Positions 51,485 to 59,958 of a stretch of DNA of 64,000 nucleotides are shown one piece after another (within the stretch, counting starts at the first letter, position 1; every line of letters starts with the position of its first letter). The position numbers were made by a program, and so were the translations under genes. The notes beneath the pieces were generated by a model, which saw only the letters and a program-made list of their open reading frames with translations, had not been told where the DNA came from and did no database searches. Origin of the DNA: Chitinophaga polysaccharea (lineage in GTDB: Bacteria > Bacteroidota > Bacteroidia > Chitinophagales > Chitinophagaceae); contig NZ_VIWO01000004.1 of NCBI RefSeq assembly GCF_007829335.1, forward strand, positions 310,001-374,000, read 5' to 3'.

Positions 51485-52492
51485 ATGAATGATTTTACCC
51501 GTCAGCAACTTATTAGTGAAAATGTCCTTTTCCGTTTCCTGGTTTCACCTAACCTCAGGATATTCAGGCATCTGCTGCTCATTGTTTTTATAGGTATAGT
51601 ACTGTACAATAGCACACCCGTAATTGATAGCCCGATCGCAGTATTTTTATATTTTATTATATTGTTCTATGTAAATATGTATGTGCTGGTGCCAAAGCTT
51701 TTGTTCAGGAATAGAAATATCGCCTATTGCTTATCTGTGCTAGGCATCCTGCTTGTGGTGGCTTTTTGTGGTTATTTTTTCAATCCTTTTAACAAAGAAA
51801 ATGGGCTGAATATCCCACTTTTTTCCTTCCTGACCGTGCTGCTACTGGCGGCTTCCGCTTCGATTAAACTGTTTCAGAAGGGAATGATGGACAAGCAATT
51901 GATCTACGAACTGGAACAATCGAAAGCTTATGCAGAACTGGAGCAATTGAAAAACCAGATCAACCCGCATTTTTTGTTTAATATGCTGAACAATGCCAAT
52001 GTGCTGACAAAGAAAGATCCGGAGAAAGCTTCACAGGTCTTAATGAAGTTGAGCGATTTACTTCGCTATCAACTTTACGACAGTGCAAGAGATCGTGTAC
52101 TGCTGACTTCAGATATTCATTTCCTGGAAGATTTTTTAAATTTGGAAAAGATAAGGCGGGATAGCTTTGATATCCTGATTTCAAAAGAGGGAGATTTGAG
52201 CGGCGTGCAAATTCCTCCCTTGTTGTTCATCCCGTTTGTGGAAAATGCTGTGAAACACAACAACGATGCAGCGAGATCGTCTTACGTTAATTTGTATTTC
52301 GATGTTAGCAACGATGAACTTTTCTTTAAATGCATCAATTCCAAGCCCCTGTTTAAATCCGTTAGTAATACAGGCGGATTGGGGCTAACAAATGTCAAAC
52401 GAAGGCTGGAGCTTTTGTACCCGGCAACGCATCGTTTGAATATCGAAGATGACTCCGAGAGGTATTGTGTAACTTTAACCATAAAGCTATGA
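51485..52492 (+). CDS. Sensor histidine kinase, LytS/YehU type
   Basis: 335 residues. Four hydrophobic segments lie between about residues 28 and 128 without a periplasmic domain, then a coiled linker (YELEQSKAYAELEQLKNQ). The HisKA_7TM-type phospho-acceptor motif is QINPHFLFNMLNN with His162, and the ATPase domain has LFIPFVENAVKH and the G box GGLGLTNVKRRLELLY. It should phosphorylate the LytTR regulator encoded 27 bp downstream. The input signal is unknown; with so little outside the membrane, it may sense membrane state or a partner protein such as the divergent receptor. Confidence 0.9.
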   Translation: MNDFTRQQLISENVLFRFLVSPNLRIFRHLLLIVFIGIVLYNSTPVIDSPIAVFLYFIILFYVNMYVLVPKLLFRNRNIAYCLSVLGILLVVAFCGYFFNPFNKENGLNIPLFSFLTVLLLAASASIKLFQKGMMDKQLIYELEQSKAYAELEQLKNQINPHFLFNMLNNANVLTKKDPEKASQVLMKLSDLLRYQLYDSARDRVLLTSDIHFLEDFLNLEKIRRDSFDILISKEGDLSGVQIPPLLFIPFVENAVKHNNDAARSSYVNLYFDVSNDELFFKCINSKPLFKSVSNTGGLGLTNVKRRLELLYPATHRLNIEDDSERYCVTLTIKL

Positions 52493-52519
52493 TGGGCGTA
52501 GCTATAAGCATATAGAATT

Positions 52520-53242
52520 ATGAACTGTATTATCATAGATGATGAACCATTGGCAAGAGAGGCTATAGAGATGCTGATTAACCAAGCCGGTGATTTAGAT
52601 TTAATAGGTTCGTTCAACAGCGCTGAAGCTGCCGGAAATTTTATGGCAAGCAATACAGTCGAATTAATCTTTCTCGACATACAAATGCCGGGAATTAATG
52701 GAATTGAATTTGCCCGAACCATTCCCAAAGAAACATTTGTGATTTTTACCACCGCCTATGCTGAATTTGCCAGCGACAGCTATGAGGTGGATGCGATTGA
52801 CTACCTGATAAAACCCGTAAAATCAGGGCGTTTTCAAAAGGCTGTTGAAAAAGCCCATACCTACTCTAAATTATTCAAGGCGGATTACGCCAATAACAAA
52901 ATTGAACAGGTAGCAGACGACTTTTTCTTTGTGAAGGCAGACCGTAGAATTTTTAAAGTCTATTTCGATAACATACTTTTTATTCAGGGTCTAAAAGATT
53001 ATGTCGTGATGCATAGCGAAAACCAGAAGGTAATGACGGCTATGAATATCAAAACGATTTACGATCAGTTGCCAAAAGATAAGTTTGTGAGAGTAAGTAA
53101 ATCCTATGTCATCAACGTTAAGCATATCGATTCCATGGATAATAACACGGTGTATATAGGTACAAATGAAATCCCTATTGGAAGTATTTACAGGGATTTC
53201 TTTTTCAATGAATTTGTGACGAAGAAGATTGTGGGAAGGTAA
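52520..53242 (+). CDS. LytTR family response regulator
   Basis: 240 residues. A receiver domain (1-115) has acidic residues D7-D8, phospho-acceptor Asp53 in FLDIQMPGING, Thr78 and Lys98 (LIKPV). The C-terminal LytTR DNA-binding domain is about 140-238 (FFFVKADRRIFKVYFDNILFIQ, FVRVSKSYVINVKHID). LytTR domains recognise pairs of roughly 9-bp direct repeats with a total period of 21-22 bp. Exactly such pairs flank the divergent promoters of this locus, which suggests autoregulation and control of the TonB receptor. It is the only LytTR gene in the window. Confidence 0.92.
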   Translation: MNCIIIDDEPLAREAIEMLINQAGDLDLIGSFNSAEAAGNFMASNTVELIFLDIQMPGINGIEFARTIPKETFVIFTTAYAEFASDSYEVDAIDYLIKPVKSGRFQKAVEKAHTYSKLFKADYANNKIEQVADDFFFVKADRRIFKVYFDNILFIQGLKDYVVMHSENQKVMTAMNIKTIYDQLPKDKFVRVSKSYVINVKHIDSMDNNTVYIGTNEIPIGSIYRDFFFNEFVTKKIVGR

Positions 53243-53261
53243 AAGCGATCCTCCTTAATAA

Positions 53262-54773
53262 TTACAGATTGGTAATAGTGATATACAACAGTCTGCCTCC
53301 TTCTTCATTTGATAAAAGGATTTTACCTCCGCTGGTTAGCTCAACCATGGCATTGCGTGGGATTTCTTGCTGGGTTACCAGGTCTTTCATCCCGTCTAAT
53401 GCCAGGTTTACCAATACCCATTTGTGCTGATGGAAGACAAAGTATCCTACTGGCTTTTTATCTTCCGGACCCAGGTTTTCGTTCCTGATAACCTTTCTGG
53501 AAGCATGCCATTTGAAGAGATATTGATTGTGGTAAATCATCAGGCGGTGCCCTTCGGGTTTCCAGATGTCATTTTTGAATTTGTAATACAGGTCTGCAAC
53601 AGGTAGTGTGCCTTTGTGTGGTGTGCCACAAAACGGACAGGCAGGTTTATCCGTATTATCGAATACGTACCACTTTTCTTCACAGGAAGTATTGCTGCAG
53701 GGCTGAATTAAGTCTACCGTCTTAAGCAGGGCGGTTTCCCATTCGTTGGCAATTGGGCGCATCATTGGGTTGTGAAGGCCATCAATAAAAGCGCGCCTGA
53801 ACAGCTCTGATAAATACGGGCCGGTAGCGGTATAAGGAATTTTTTCAGGGTTGCCCCAGAAGGACTCCCATTTGCGCAGTTGGTCGGTTTTTACCTGGTT
53901 TGTTTTATCGTTGGGATGCTCTACAAAGAGTGCTTTTTCTCCCATTGCCATCAGCTCATCTTTTTCTGTGTCAAGGTCCCATATTTTCCCGCCGCGTAGC
54001 GGATGCCGTCTTAGCAGGTACATGTAAATAAGTACTGCCAGTGCATGCAGGTCTGTGCGTTGATTAGGCAGGATACGACCCACATCTGAAAGCTTCAGGT
54101 GTTTGGTTCGAAGCACTTCCGGTGCAATGAAATCGGCAGTACCAATTACTTCCGGAGGGAACAGGCCAGGCACTACCAGGCCATCCAGGTCTATGATATT
54201 GGCTGATTTGGTAACCGGGTCCACCAGCACATTATTGTAGGAAAGATCGGAATGCGCGAGCCCCATCTGGTGCATTTTTTTAACACCTCTGGAGATGCTA
54301 ATCGCAATCTGGAAATAGCTGATCCAGTCTCCTAACTCACTACTGTCGAGAGACAGCGGGTATTGCTTGTTTCTAAAAGACGGAGCTGTAAACCATTTTC
54401 CTACTTTTTCGCCTCCCTTGATATTATCATTGACACCGTAGCCTTTGCTGAAGAAAAACCTGGAGTCATAGATGGGGACTATTACACCTGTTTTTCCGTC
54501 ACGTTCTACGGCATCATATGGCCAGCGATAAATATCCTGCAGGAAATAATCCGGGGCATTCCCTTTTTTGATATTCTCCAGATACAATGTGACGATTCGC
54601 TTGATCCGGTCTTTCTGATTATAGTCCAGCGGCGTTCTGAAAAATGCGACAACATACTTTCTATCTGGCGAAAAATAGACATCTTTCACACCTCCTTGTT
54701 TAGGGCTGCCGTTGTCCACGTATTCATAGTATCTGGAGGCGTCAATAATGGAGTTAACCTTTACTATTTGCAT
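53262..54773 (-). CDS. Serine/threonine protein kinase of a Ter-linked (TerY-P) system
   Basis: 503 residues. An eukaryotic-like kinase domain (about 20-330) has a diverged Gly loop (QGGVKDVYFS), catalytic loop HSDLSYNNVLV, DLD in place of DFG, and the APE-like FIAPEVL. A zinc ribbon follows (CSNTSCEEKWY...CPFCGTPH), then a C-terminal beta-rich domain (FKWHASRKVIRNENLGPEDKKPVGYF). Kinase, PP2C phosphatase and TerY vWA proteins form a recurrent triad. The kinase probably phosphorylates TerY or TerD-type proteins, opposed by the adjacent phosphatase. It starts 4 bp after the phosphatase stop and is the last gene of the operon. Confidence 0.87.
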   Translation of the reverse strand: MQIVKVNSIIDASRYYEYVDNGSPKQGGVKDVYFSPDRKYVVAFFRTPLDYNQKDRIKRIVTLYLENIKKGNAPDYFLQDIYRWPYDAVERDGKTGVIVPIYDSRFFFSKGYGVNDNIKGGEKVGKWFTAPSFRNKQYPLSLDSSELGDWISYFQIAISISRGVKKMHQMGLAHSDLSYNNVLVDPVTKSANIIDLDGLVVPGLFPPEVIGTADFIAPEVLRTKHLKLSDVGRILPNQRTDLHALAVLIYMYLLRRHPLRGGKIWDLDTEKDELMAMGEKALFVEHPNDKTNQVKTDQLRKWESFWGNPEKIPYTATGPYLSELFRRAFIDGLHNPMMRPIANEWETALLKTVDLIQPCSNTSCEEKWYVFDNTDKPACPFCGTPHKGTLPVADLYYKFKNDIWKPEGHRLMIYHNQYLFKWHASRKVIRNENLGPEDKKPVGYFVFHQHKWVLVNLALDGMKDLVTQQEIPRNAMVELTSGGKILLSNEEGGRLLYITITNL

Positions 54774-54777
54774 AACG

Positions 54778-56187
54778 TCAATAAATTATAGCGAGTGTTC
54801 TATCATCATGATTGCCTTTGCTCCAGAAGTTGAGCCACGACAACAGCTGGTCTTCAATACGCTCATCCCTGAGAAAGTCGACTCTTGCATTGTCTTCATT
54901 TTGGCCGTCAAGATCTGCGAAAAAGGTATCCCATGCTGCTTTATTCTCCAGTTTGTTTTCCGTAACAAATTTTGGATCATAGATACCGTCAGTCATCAAT
55001 ACGAGCCTGGAGAAATTATCAAATCTATTAATGGCAAAACGGCTGGCCATATCATTGGTGAAGATTTCGGGCATAGTCACAAACCTGGTGCCGCCGCCAA
55101 ATTCGCCAATGTCCAGCTGGTTGAGGAGTTTCACTTCATCGGGATCGCTGGTGATAACGCTTACCGGACAGTCGCCAACACCGAATGTCAGCATTAGATA
55201 GCCGTTATCAAATTTCCGGACCAGTGCGAAAATCAATGTGGTATTGAGATCTTTCAGTTGTATTCCCTCCTGGCGGGCAAAATCGCCCAGTGTTGTATGC
55301 AGGCTCCGTACTGACTTGTATAGGATATTGATGATGGAAGATTTATGCTTCAACACCTGTCCTTCCTCTGCCGAAGATGTTTCCTGGCCGGTGGTGGTGC
55401 CGGCAGTAGTAAGATAATCAATGCAACGATCAGACAGTTCGGTCAGCAATACCTCATCATGAAAGCTTTCTGCAATAAGCGTTGTGGCCATCATCGAACC
55501 CTGACGGGAGAACTTGGCGGATCCGGCGCCATCTGCCAGGGCAATGATCTCCCAGTCCAGTGGTAGTTTGCGGGTACAGAAATGATCATCCCGGAACAGG
55601 CCTTCATGTGCATGCGACCTGCCACGTTGTGATGCCACCACAATGTGTTTGTCAAGAAATGTTCCGGCATACTTGTCACTGTCTGCCTTCGCAAAGAGAT
55701 CATTTTTGTTACTGGGCTTATTTAACCAGAGGTCCTTAGGATCAGCATTTACGATAAAAGGGATGATTTTAATCTCTTCCAGCTGCTCCTCTTCCTGGCC
55801 GCAGGTAAAGAATAACTGTAGATCCAGCGAGAGCGCAGACGTTGGTATACCAGATATTTTTGCAGAAGCGGGGTCAAAGGATAGTCCAACTTTATCGAGA
55901 TTCCGGATCTCTTTAATATAAATATGCGGGAAACAGGACAGATCGAACTGGTATTCATATGGCTTCCTGGAAACGGCATTGGGTAGTAAAATCTTGGTGT
56001 CTTTAAATGCTTCCGTTTCATTATACATATAAAAAATATTTATCGCCTGTTTTTTGGCGGCAATGATGGATTTTGTCAATTCGTTAATTTTCGCATTGTG
56101 TAACAGGCGCGCAACCGTATTGTCCGAAGCTTTACCTGGTGCGATGTTGAACTCTGTCAACAGTTGTTTTAAGAATAGTTCTACCAT
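54778..56187 (-). CDS. PP2C-type protein phosphatase of the TerY-P system
   Basis: 469 residues. The N-terminal roughly 160 residues contain a beta domain (YEYQFDLSCFPHIYI, LSFDPASAKISGIPTSALSLDLQLFF), like an Ig-type putative binding domain. The PP2C catalytic domain follows, with metal-binding EIIALADGAGSAKFSRQGS and LVLMTDGIYD, plus the late aspartate region. It dephosphorylates Ser/Thr, here probably the targets of the kinase encoded next to it. Operon order is TerD-like, TerD, TerY, TerY, PP2C, kinase. Confidence 0.87.
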   Translation of the reverse strand: MVELFLKQLLTEFNIAPGKASDNTVARLLHNAKINELTKSIIAAKKQAINIFYMYNETEAFKDTKILLPNAVSRKPYEYQFDLSCFPHIYIKEIRNLDKVGLSFDPASAKISGIPTSALSLDLQLFFTCGQEEEQLEEIKIIPFIVNADPKDLWLNKPSNKNDLFAKADSDKYAGTFLDKHIVVASQRGRSHAHEGLFRDDHFCTRKLPLDWEIIALADGAGSAKFSRQGSMMATTLIAESFHDEVLLTELSDRCIDYLTTAGTTTGQETSSAEEGQVLKHKSSIINILYKSVRSLHTTLGDFARQEGIQLKDLNTTLIFALVRKFDNGYLMLTFGVGDCPVSVITSDPDEVKLLNQLDIGEFGGGTRFVTMPEIFTNDMASRFAINRFDNFSRLVLMTDGIYDPKFVTENKLENKAAWDTFFADLDGQNEDNARVDFLRDERIEDQLLSWLNFWSKGNHDDRTLAIIY

Positions 56188-56247
56188 TATTCTGATGTGC
56201 GGTTGATGTAAAATGGTATGGAGCGTAATCGTGGCATAAATACCTGC

Positions 56248-56886
56248 TTATACGACGATAATTAATTCACCGGGTGGGGGAGGCAGTACCATGTTTTCGC
56301 CGGTTCCCTGCGATTTACTTCCTGCTTGAATAGAGGAACTGACCCATCTGAAGAAGGTGGACAGTGTATTGACGTCGGTAGTGTCCAGCCTGACAACTTC
56401 GTTGGTGAGTTCTTTCAGAAAGCTGATTTCAGATTTAGGGCCGGCTGCGCAACCAACGATCATTCCGAAGTCCAGCGCCTTTACTTTGGTGGTGGACTCG
56501 CGGTATAACTGCAGGTCTGAAGGCTTGCCATCTGTGAATACAAACAAGATTGGTTTCCAATCGCCTTTGACCTCCGCTGATCCTTTTACCAGGTCAGTTC
56601 TTACAAGATTACAAAGCATTTCCAGTGCTCGTCCTGTATGAGTAGGCCCGCTGTCAGGACATTTAATTTCCACTGGTTGGAAGCTGGCCAGATCTGTAAG
56701 GGGAATAATGTTTTTAACATCGTTATCAAAAGTGATGACGCTGACATACAAGGAGTCCATTGCCTGTGGATCGGATCTAAGCATACTGATCAGGCCATTA
56801 AATCCATTATTCAGCGCCTGTATAGGCTCTCCGTGCATAGAGCCGGAGGTATCGAGCAGGAAATAGGCGAGTAATCTTCTGGTCAT
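56248..56886 (-). CDS. TerY-like vWA domain protein, copy 2
   Basis: 212 residues from the ATG at 56886; the frame runs further upstream into the preceding gene but without conservation. The vWA MIDAS motif is FLLDTSGSMHGEPI, then IITFD-like VITFDNDV, LTDLASFQPVEI and a C-terminal Pro-rich tail ending PPPPGELIIVV. It is a close paralogue of the gene 2 bp upstream, with the same length and order of motifs, so a tandem duplication. In Ter systems TerY binds metal and is thought to be switched by the linked kinase and phosphatase. Confidence 0.87.
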   Translation of the reverse strand: MTRRLLAYFLLDTSGSMHGEPIQALNNGFNGLISMLRSDPQAMDSLYVSVITFDNDVKNIIPLTDLASFQPVEIKCPDSGPTHTGRALEMLCNLVRTDLVKGSAEVKGDWKPILFVFTDGKPSDLQLYRESTTKVKALDFGMIVGCAAGPKSEISFLKELTNEVVRLDTTDVNTLSTFFRWVSSSIQAGSKSQGTGENMVLPPPPGELIIVV

Positions 56887-56888
56887 GG

Positions 56889-57527
56889 CTAGGCAATTAT
56901 TACTAATTTCGATGGTGGGGGCGGCAATTGTTCCAGGCCTGTTACTTCTTTTCCGGATTCCTCGACTTTGGTGGAGGTAGTGGATATGGAGGCAGTCACC
57001 CATTGGAAAAACTTGGAGATGCTTTCTGAGTCTGCGTTATCCAGTCGCACTACGGAATTGGTTATTTGCTTCAATACTGTATCGTCGGCACCATGACCGG
57101 CAGCGCAACCTACGATTAGTCCCTTATTCACGGCTTTGAGTTTATTGTGGCCCCGCTGCCAGTCGTCGGTGGGTCCACCGTCCGTCATAATAAATACCAG
57201 CGGTTTCCAGTCGCCTTTTTGTTCCGGTGTTGTGCTGGCTACTTCATTTTGGAGTTTATCTGCCAGTAGATGTAGTGCCGCGCCCATGGCGGTTACGCCT
57301 CTGGCTTTAAGGTCCACCATCTGGAAGGAGGCCAGGTCTGTCAGCGGAATTACCTGTATGGCGGTAGTGTCAAATGTAATAATACTTACAAAGGCTGTTT
57401 CGATGGCCTGTGGATTCTGGCGGAGGGAGTGGATCATCATCTGTACGCCGTTTTTTACCGCTTCGATCGGTTCACCGCTCATGGAGCCGGAGGTGTCTAA
57501 TAGCAGATATACCGGTAGTCTTCTCAT
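56889..57527 (-). CDS. TerY-like vWA domain protein, copy 1
   Basis: 212 residues. MIDAS motif LLLDTSGSMSGEPIEAVKNG, then SIITFDTTA, PLTDLASFQMVDLKARG and MTDGGPTDDW. The last residues PPPPSKLVIIA resemble the tail of copy 2 and may be a docking peptide. It starts 21 bp after the TerD gene and is followed by copy 2 after 2 bp. Both copies keep the full metal-site residues DxSxS...T...D, so neither looks inactive. The two may bind different partners. Confidence 0.88.
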   Translation of the reverse strand: MRRLPVYLLLDTSGSMSGEPIEAVKNGVQMMIHSLRQNPQAIETAFVSIITFDTTAIQVIPLTDLASFQMVDLKARGVTAMGAALHLLADKLQNEVASTTPEQKGDWKPLVFIMTDGGPTDDWQRGHNKLKAVNKGLIVGCAAGHGADDTVLKQITNSVVRLDNADSESISKFFQWVTASISTTSTKVEESGKEVTGLEQLPPPPSKLVIIA

Positions 57528-57548
57528 TTTACAGAAATTTTTGTTATA

Positions 57549-58103
57549 TCAGTTGAATTTGTTCAGGTAATCCTGCAGGCCGCCTTTCATGCCAGCGCCT
57601 ACTGCTTCAAATTTCCACTCACCGTTCTTTTTGTAGATCCGGCCGAATTCCACTGAAGTTTCGATAGAGAAGTCTTCCTCCAGTTCATATTTGAGCAGCT
57701 CTTCACTGGTGTGGGAGTTGAAGATGCGGATGAATGAATTGCGCACTTGTCCGAAGTTCTGGTTACGCGCTAGAGCATCGTGAATAGTTATCACGATACA
57801 TATTTCGCTGGCATTCGGATCAATTTTGGAGAGATCCACAATGATTTGTTCGTCATCGCCTTCTGCATCGCCAGTCAGGTTATCGCCGGTATGCACCACC
57901 GACGCATTAGGGGATTGCAGGTTGTTGTAGAAAACAAAATGTTGGTCAGACAGTAATTTCCTGTTCTCTCCTAAAATAAAGGCAGATGCATCGAGGTCAA
58001 ATGCACTGCCTGTTGAAGAGCTGTTTGCCTCCCAGCCAAGTCCTATGGTAAAATTTGGCGCCTGGAGGTTTTCTCTTTGGCCTTTGATCAGGTTAATTGA
58101 CAT
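57549..58103 (-). CDS. TerD family protein
   Basis: 184 residues, a single TerD domain. Conserved features are LGWEANSSSTGSAFDLDASAFILGENRKLLSD with Ca-binding acidic residues, VHTGDNLTGDAEGDDEQIIVDL and the C-terminal YKLEEDFSIETSVEFGRIYKKNGEWKFEAVGAGM-like region. TerD proteins bind calcium and belong to tellurite/oxidative stress and phage-restriction phenotypes. It is the second gene of the operon. Whether this set gives tellurite tolerance cannot be told from sequence; TerC, the membrane component, is absent from the window. Confidence 0.92.
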   Translation of the reverse strand: MSINLIKGQRENLQAPNFTIGLGWEANSSSTGSAFDLDASAFILGENRKLLSDQHFVFYNNLQSPNASVVHTGDNLTGDAEGDDEQIIVDLSKIDPNASEICIVITIHDALARNQNFGQVRNSFIRIFNSHTSEELLKYELEEDFSIETSVEFGRIYKKNGEWKFEAVGAGMKGGLQDYLNKFN

Positions 58104-58158
58104 GATTTTCCTGGTTTTAGTTTTGAAATTTTTTGTTGACGATGTTTATGACGGCAGG

Positions 58159-58818
58159 TTACTTGGAGCCAGCTCCCCATGTTAGTCCCCATTTATATGC
58201 TTTGTCGCATTCGCCATGCTGGAGGTGGAAGGTGACCAGCTTTTTTACACTGATAGCGTTGCCCGAAAACAGTATTTCAGCGATGGCACAGAAATTATAG
58301 GGGCTGCTCTGTTTGCCCATTTGTACTTCGATGTCGGCACTGCCGGGTACGCTAACTGTTACGACCGCATTGGTTTCCTGCCATTTGGCTACGCCTTCAT
58401 AGATAAAGCAGTAGATGACGATGCGTTTCAGGTCCTGCATACCTTTGGGGTTCACAATAATGTTTTCTCCTGATCCGGCTGCTGCACCTCTGTCATCGCC
58501 GGTATGCCATATCCACGGAGCGGCGGTGTATCTTCCCTGCCTGGTATGCCTGTCTTTGGCGCCACCCCGGCCTTTGGAGAATTGCAGGCCATCTATTACA
58601 TTTTTTTCTCCATTGTTCAGTTCATAGAAGCAGCCCAGGTCCAGGTCAATATCAGCACTTTCGCTGAATATCCTGCCAAACAGCCCTTTGGGGCTTACTT
58701 TAGACCAGTTCAGGTTGATGTTGATTTCTTGCGTAATGCTGTCGATTTTTTTGGAAAGATCGATGACGTGAGAGTCGCCTGCTTTTTCCAGGGTGATTTT
58801 TTGTAAGTTGATCGCCAT
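58159..58818 (-). CDS. TerA-like TerD-domain protein
   Basis: 219 residues of the TerD superfamily with extra strands: ININLNWSKVSPKGLFGRIFSESADIDLDLGCFYEL, IWHTGDDRGAAAGSGENIIVNPKG and the C-terminal FHLQHGECDKAYKWGLTWGAGSK, which recalls the TerA branch. First gene of the cluster, followed by TerD after 55 bp. Probably cytosolic and Ca-binding like TerD. Its promoter must lie in 58819-58978, where I see no clean TAnnTTTG box on the minus strand. Confidence 0.85.
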   Translation of the reverse strand: MAINLQKITLEKAGDSHVIDLSKKIDSITQEININLNWSKVSPKGLFGRIFSESADIDLDLGCFYELNNGEKNVIDGLQFSKGRGGAKDRHTRQGRYTAAPWIWHTGDDRGAAAGSGENIIVNPKGMQDLKRIVIYCFIYEGVAKWQETNAVVTVSVPGSADIEVQMGKQSSPYNFCAIAEILFSGNAISVKKLVTFHLQHGECDKAYKWGLTWGAGSK

Positions 58819-58978
58819 AGTAATTATCGGGTTTTATGTTAGTGGCTATTTATCGTATTGCCTGTAAATGGCTACGATGATATTGCAGTTCAAAAGTAAT
58901 GCTGCTGTTTGGAGCTATTTTACGGGAACCCGTAAGTGGGGGGTAATGGGGGGAGGGGCTTGTTTTTACCGGTTATTT

Positions 58979-59818
58979 TTAAGGTAAATATGTTTTACGG
59001 TATTGACTGGGTGTTTGTTGTTTTACTTCCGTGAATTGTTTACTAAAATGCGCCCAGCTTTTATAACCGCTTTCATAGCAGATATCCAATATTGGCTGGT
59101 TACTGGAAGTAAGCAATTTGCAGGCGTGACTGATCCGCAGATCTCTCAGGAAATCAAAATAGGTTTTTTTGATATTCTTCTTAAAAAAACGGCAGAAGTT
59201 GGGTATGCTCATGTTAGCGATGGCTGCTGCCTGCTTAAGGGTAACTTTTTCCTGGTAGTGTTTAAAAGAGAAATCAATGACTTTTTCGATGACGGGATTT
59301 ACCACGTTGCTGGTGTCGGTAAAATCTTCCGTGAGTATTTTATATTGTTTGGAAAGCCCTATTTTGTGAAGGCACTCCAATAATAGCATAAGTTTTTCAA
59401 AGCCCTTTTTGCGATGCATCAGTTGCATGCTCTCTGTTACCTCTTTTTTTAGGTTTTTTTCCAGTTGTATCCCATTGTTCTTTTGCAGCAAGGACTGTAT
59501 GGCCTTCATTTCGGCCATTTGCAGTAGTCCTCCGCCCCAGCAATCATTGGTGAAATGTATAACCAGCGCGGCGCCTATCATTTTAGGATGATTTTTCCTG
59601 AACCAATGTGGCAGGTTGCCGGCTATAAAAAACAGGTCGTTAACGGAATAGTCGCATACACAATCTCCTATCATGGCGGTACCATGTCCTTTCAGGATAA
59701 GGATCAGCTCATACTCAACATGCTTATGCCAGTTGGTTTCAAACTGGGGTGTTTGATAAACCCGGCAGGCAAAGCTCTGGCTGGCATCGTTGGTGATTTT
59801 TTGAAGAATCGTTTTCAT
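58979..59818 (-). CDS. AraC family regulator, probable regulator of xylose isomerase
   Basis: 279 residues. An N-terminal cupin sensor (WHKHVEYELILILKGHGTAMIGD, FIAGNLPHWFRK) precedes the C-terminal double helix-turn-helix (VTLKQAAAIANMSIPNFCRFFKKNIKKTYFDFLRDLRISHACKLL, ILDICYESGYKSWAHFSKQF). It is divergent from xylA across 140 bp that contain a 16-bp direct repeat pair, suggesting local control in response to xylose. That ligand is inferred from the neighbour. Confidence 0.86.
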   Translation of the reverse strand: MKTILQKITNDASQSFACRVYQTPQFETNWHKHVEYELILILKGHGTAMIGDCVCDYSVNDLFFIAGNLPHWFRKNHPKMIGAALVIHFTNDCWGGGLLQMAEMKAIQSLLQKNNGIQLEKNLKKEVTESMQLMHRKKGFEKLMLLLECLHKIGLSKQYKILTEDFTDTSNVVNPVIEKVIDFSFKHYQEKVTLKQAAAIANMSIPNFCRFFKKNIKKTYFDFLRDLRISHACKLLTSSNQPILDICYESGYKSWAHFSKQFTEVKQQTPSQYRKTYLP

Positions 59819-59828
59819 TTTCCCGGTA

Positions 59829-59894
59829 GATAGCCCATTTTATCATACAAAATGCTAAAAATTACTCATTGTTGATAAGATAGCATATTTTATT
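59829..59894. promoter_or_regulatory. Direct repeats in the AraC-xylA intergenic region
   Basis: GATAGCCCATTTTATC (59829-59844) and GATAGCATATTTTATT (59879-59894) share 13 of 16 bases and are 50 bp apart. They lie between the divergent genes and are candidate operators of the AraC regulator. Confidence 0.35.
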
Positions 59895-59958
59895 TCAAAA
59901 ATAGCGGTTGCCAACTTTTTAAATTCAGACAATATTTGCCTAAAAATAAATCACGGTT

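Noticed and set aside
53262..58818. Phage-defence island
   Set aside because: The genes match a known Ter-type phospho-signalling set; there is no nuclease or restriction gene beside it, so a defence call would go beyond the sequence.
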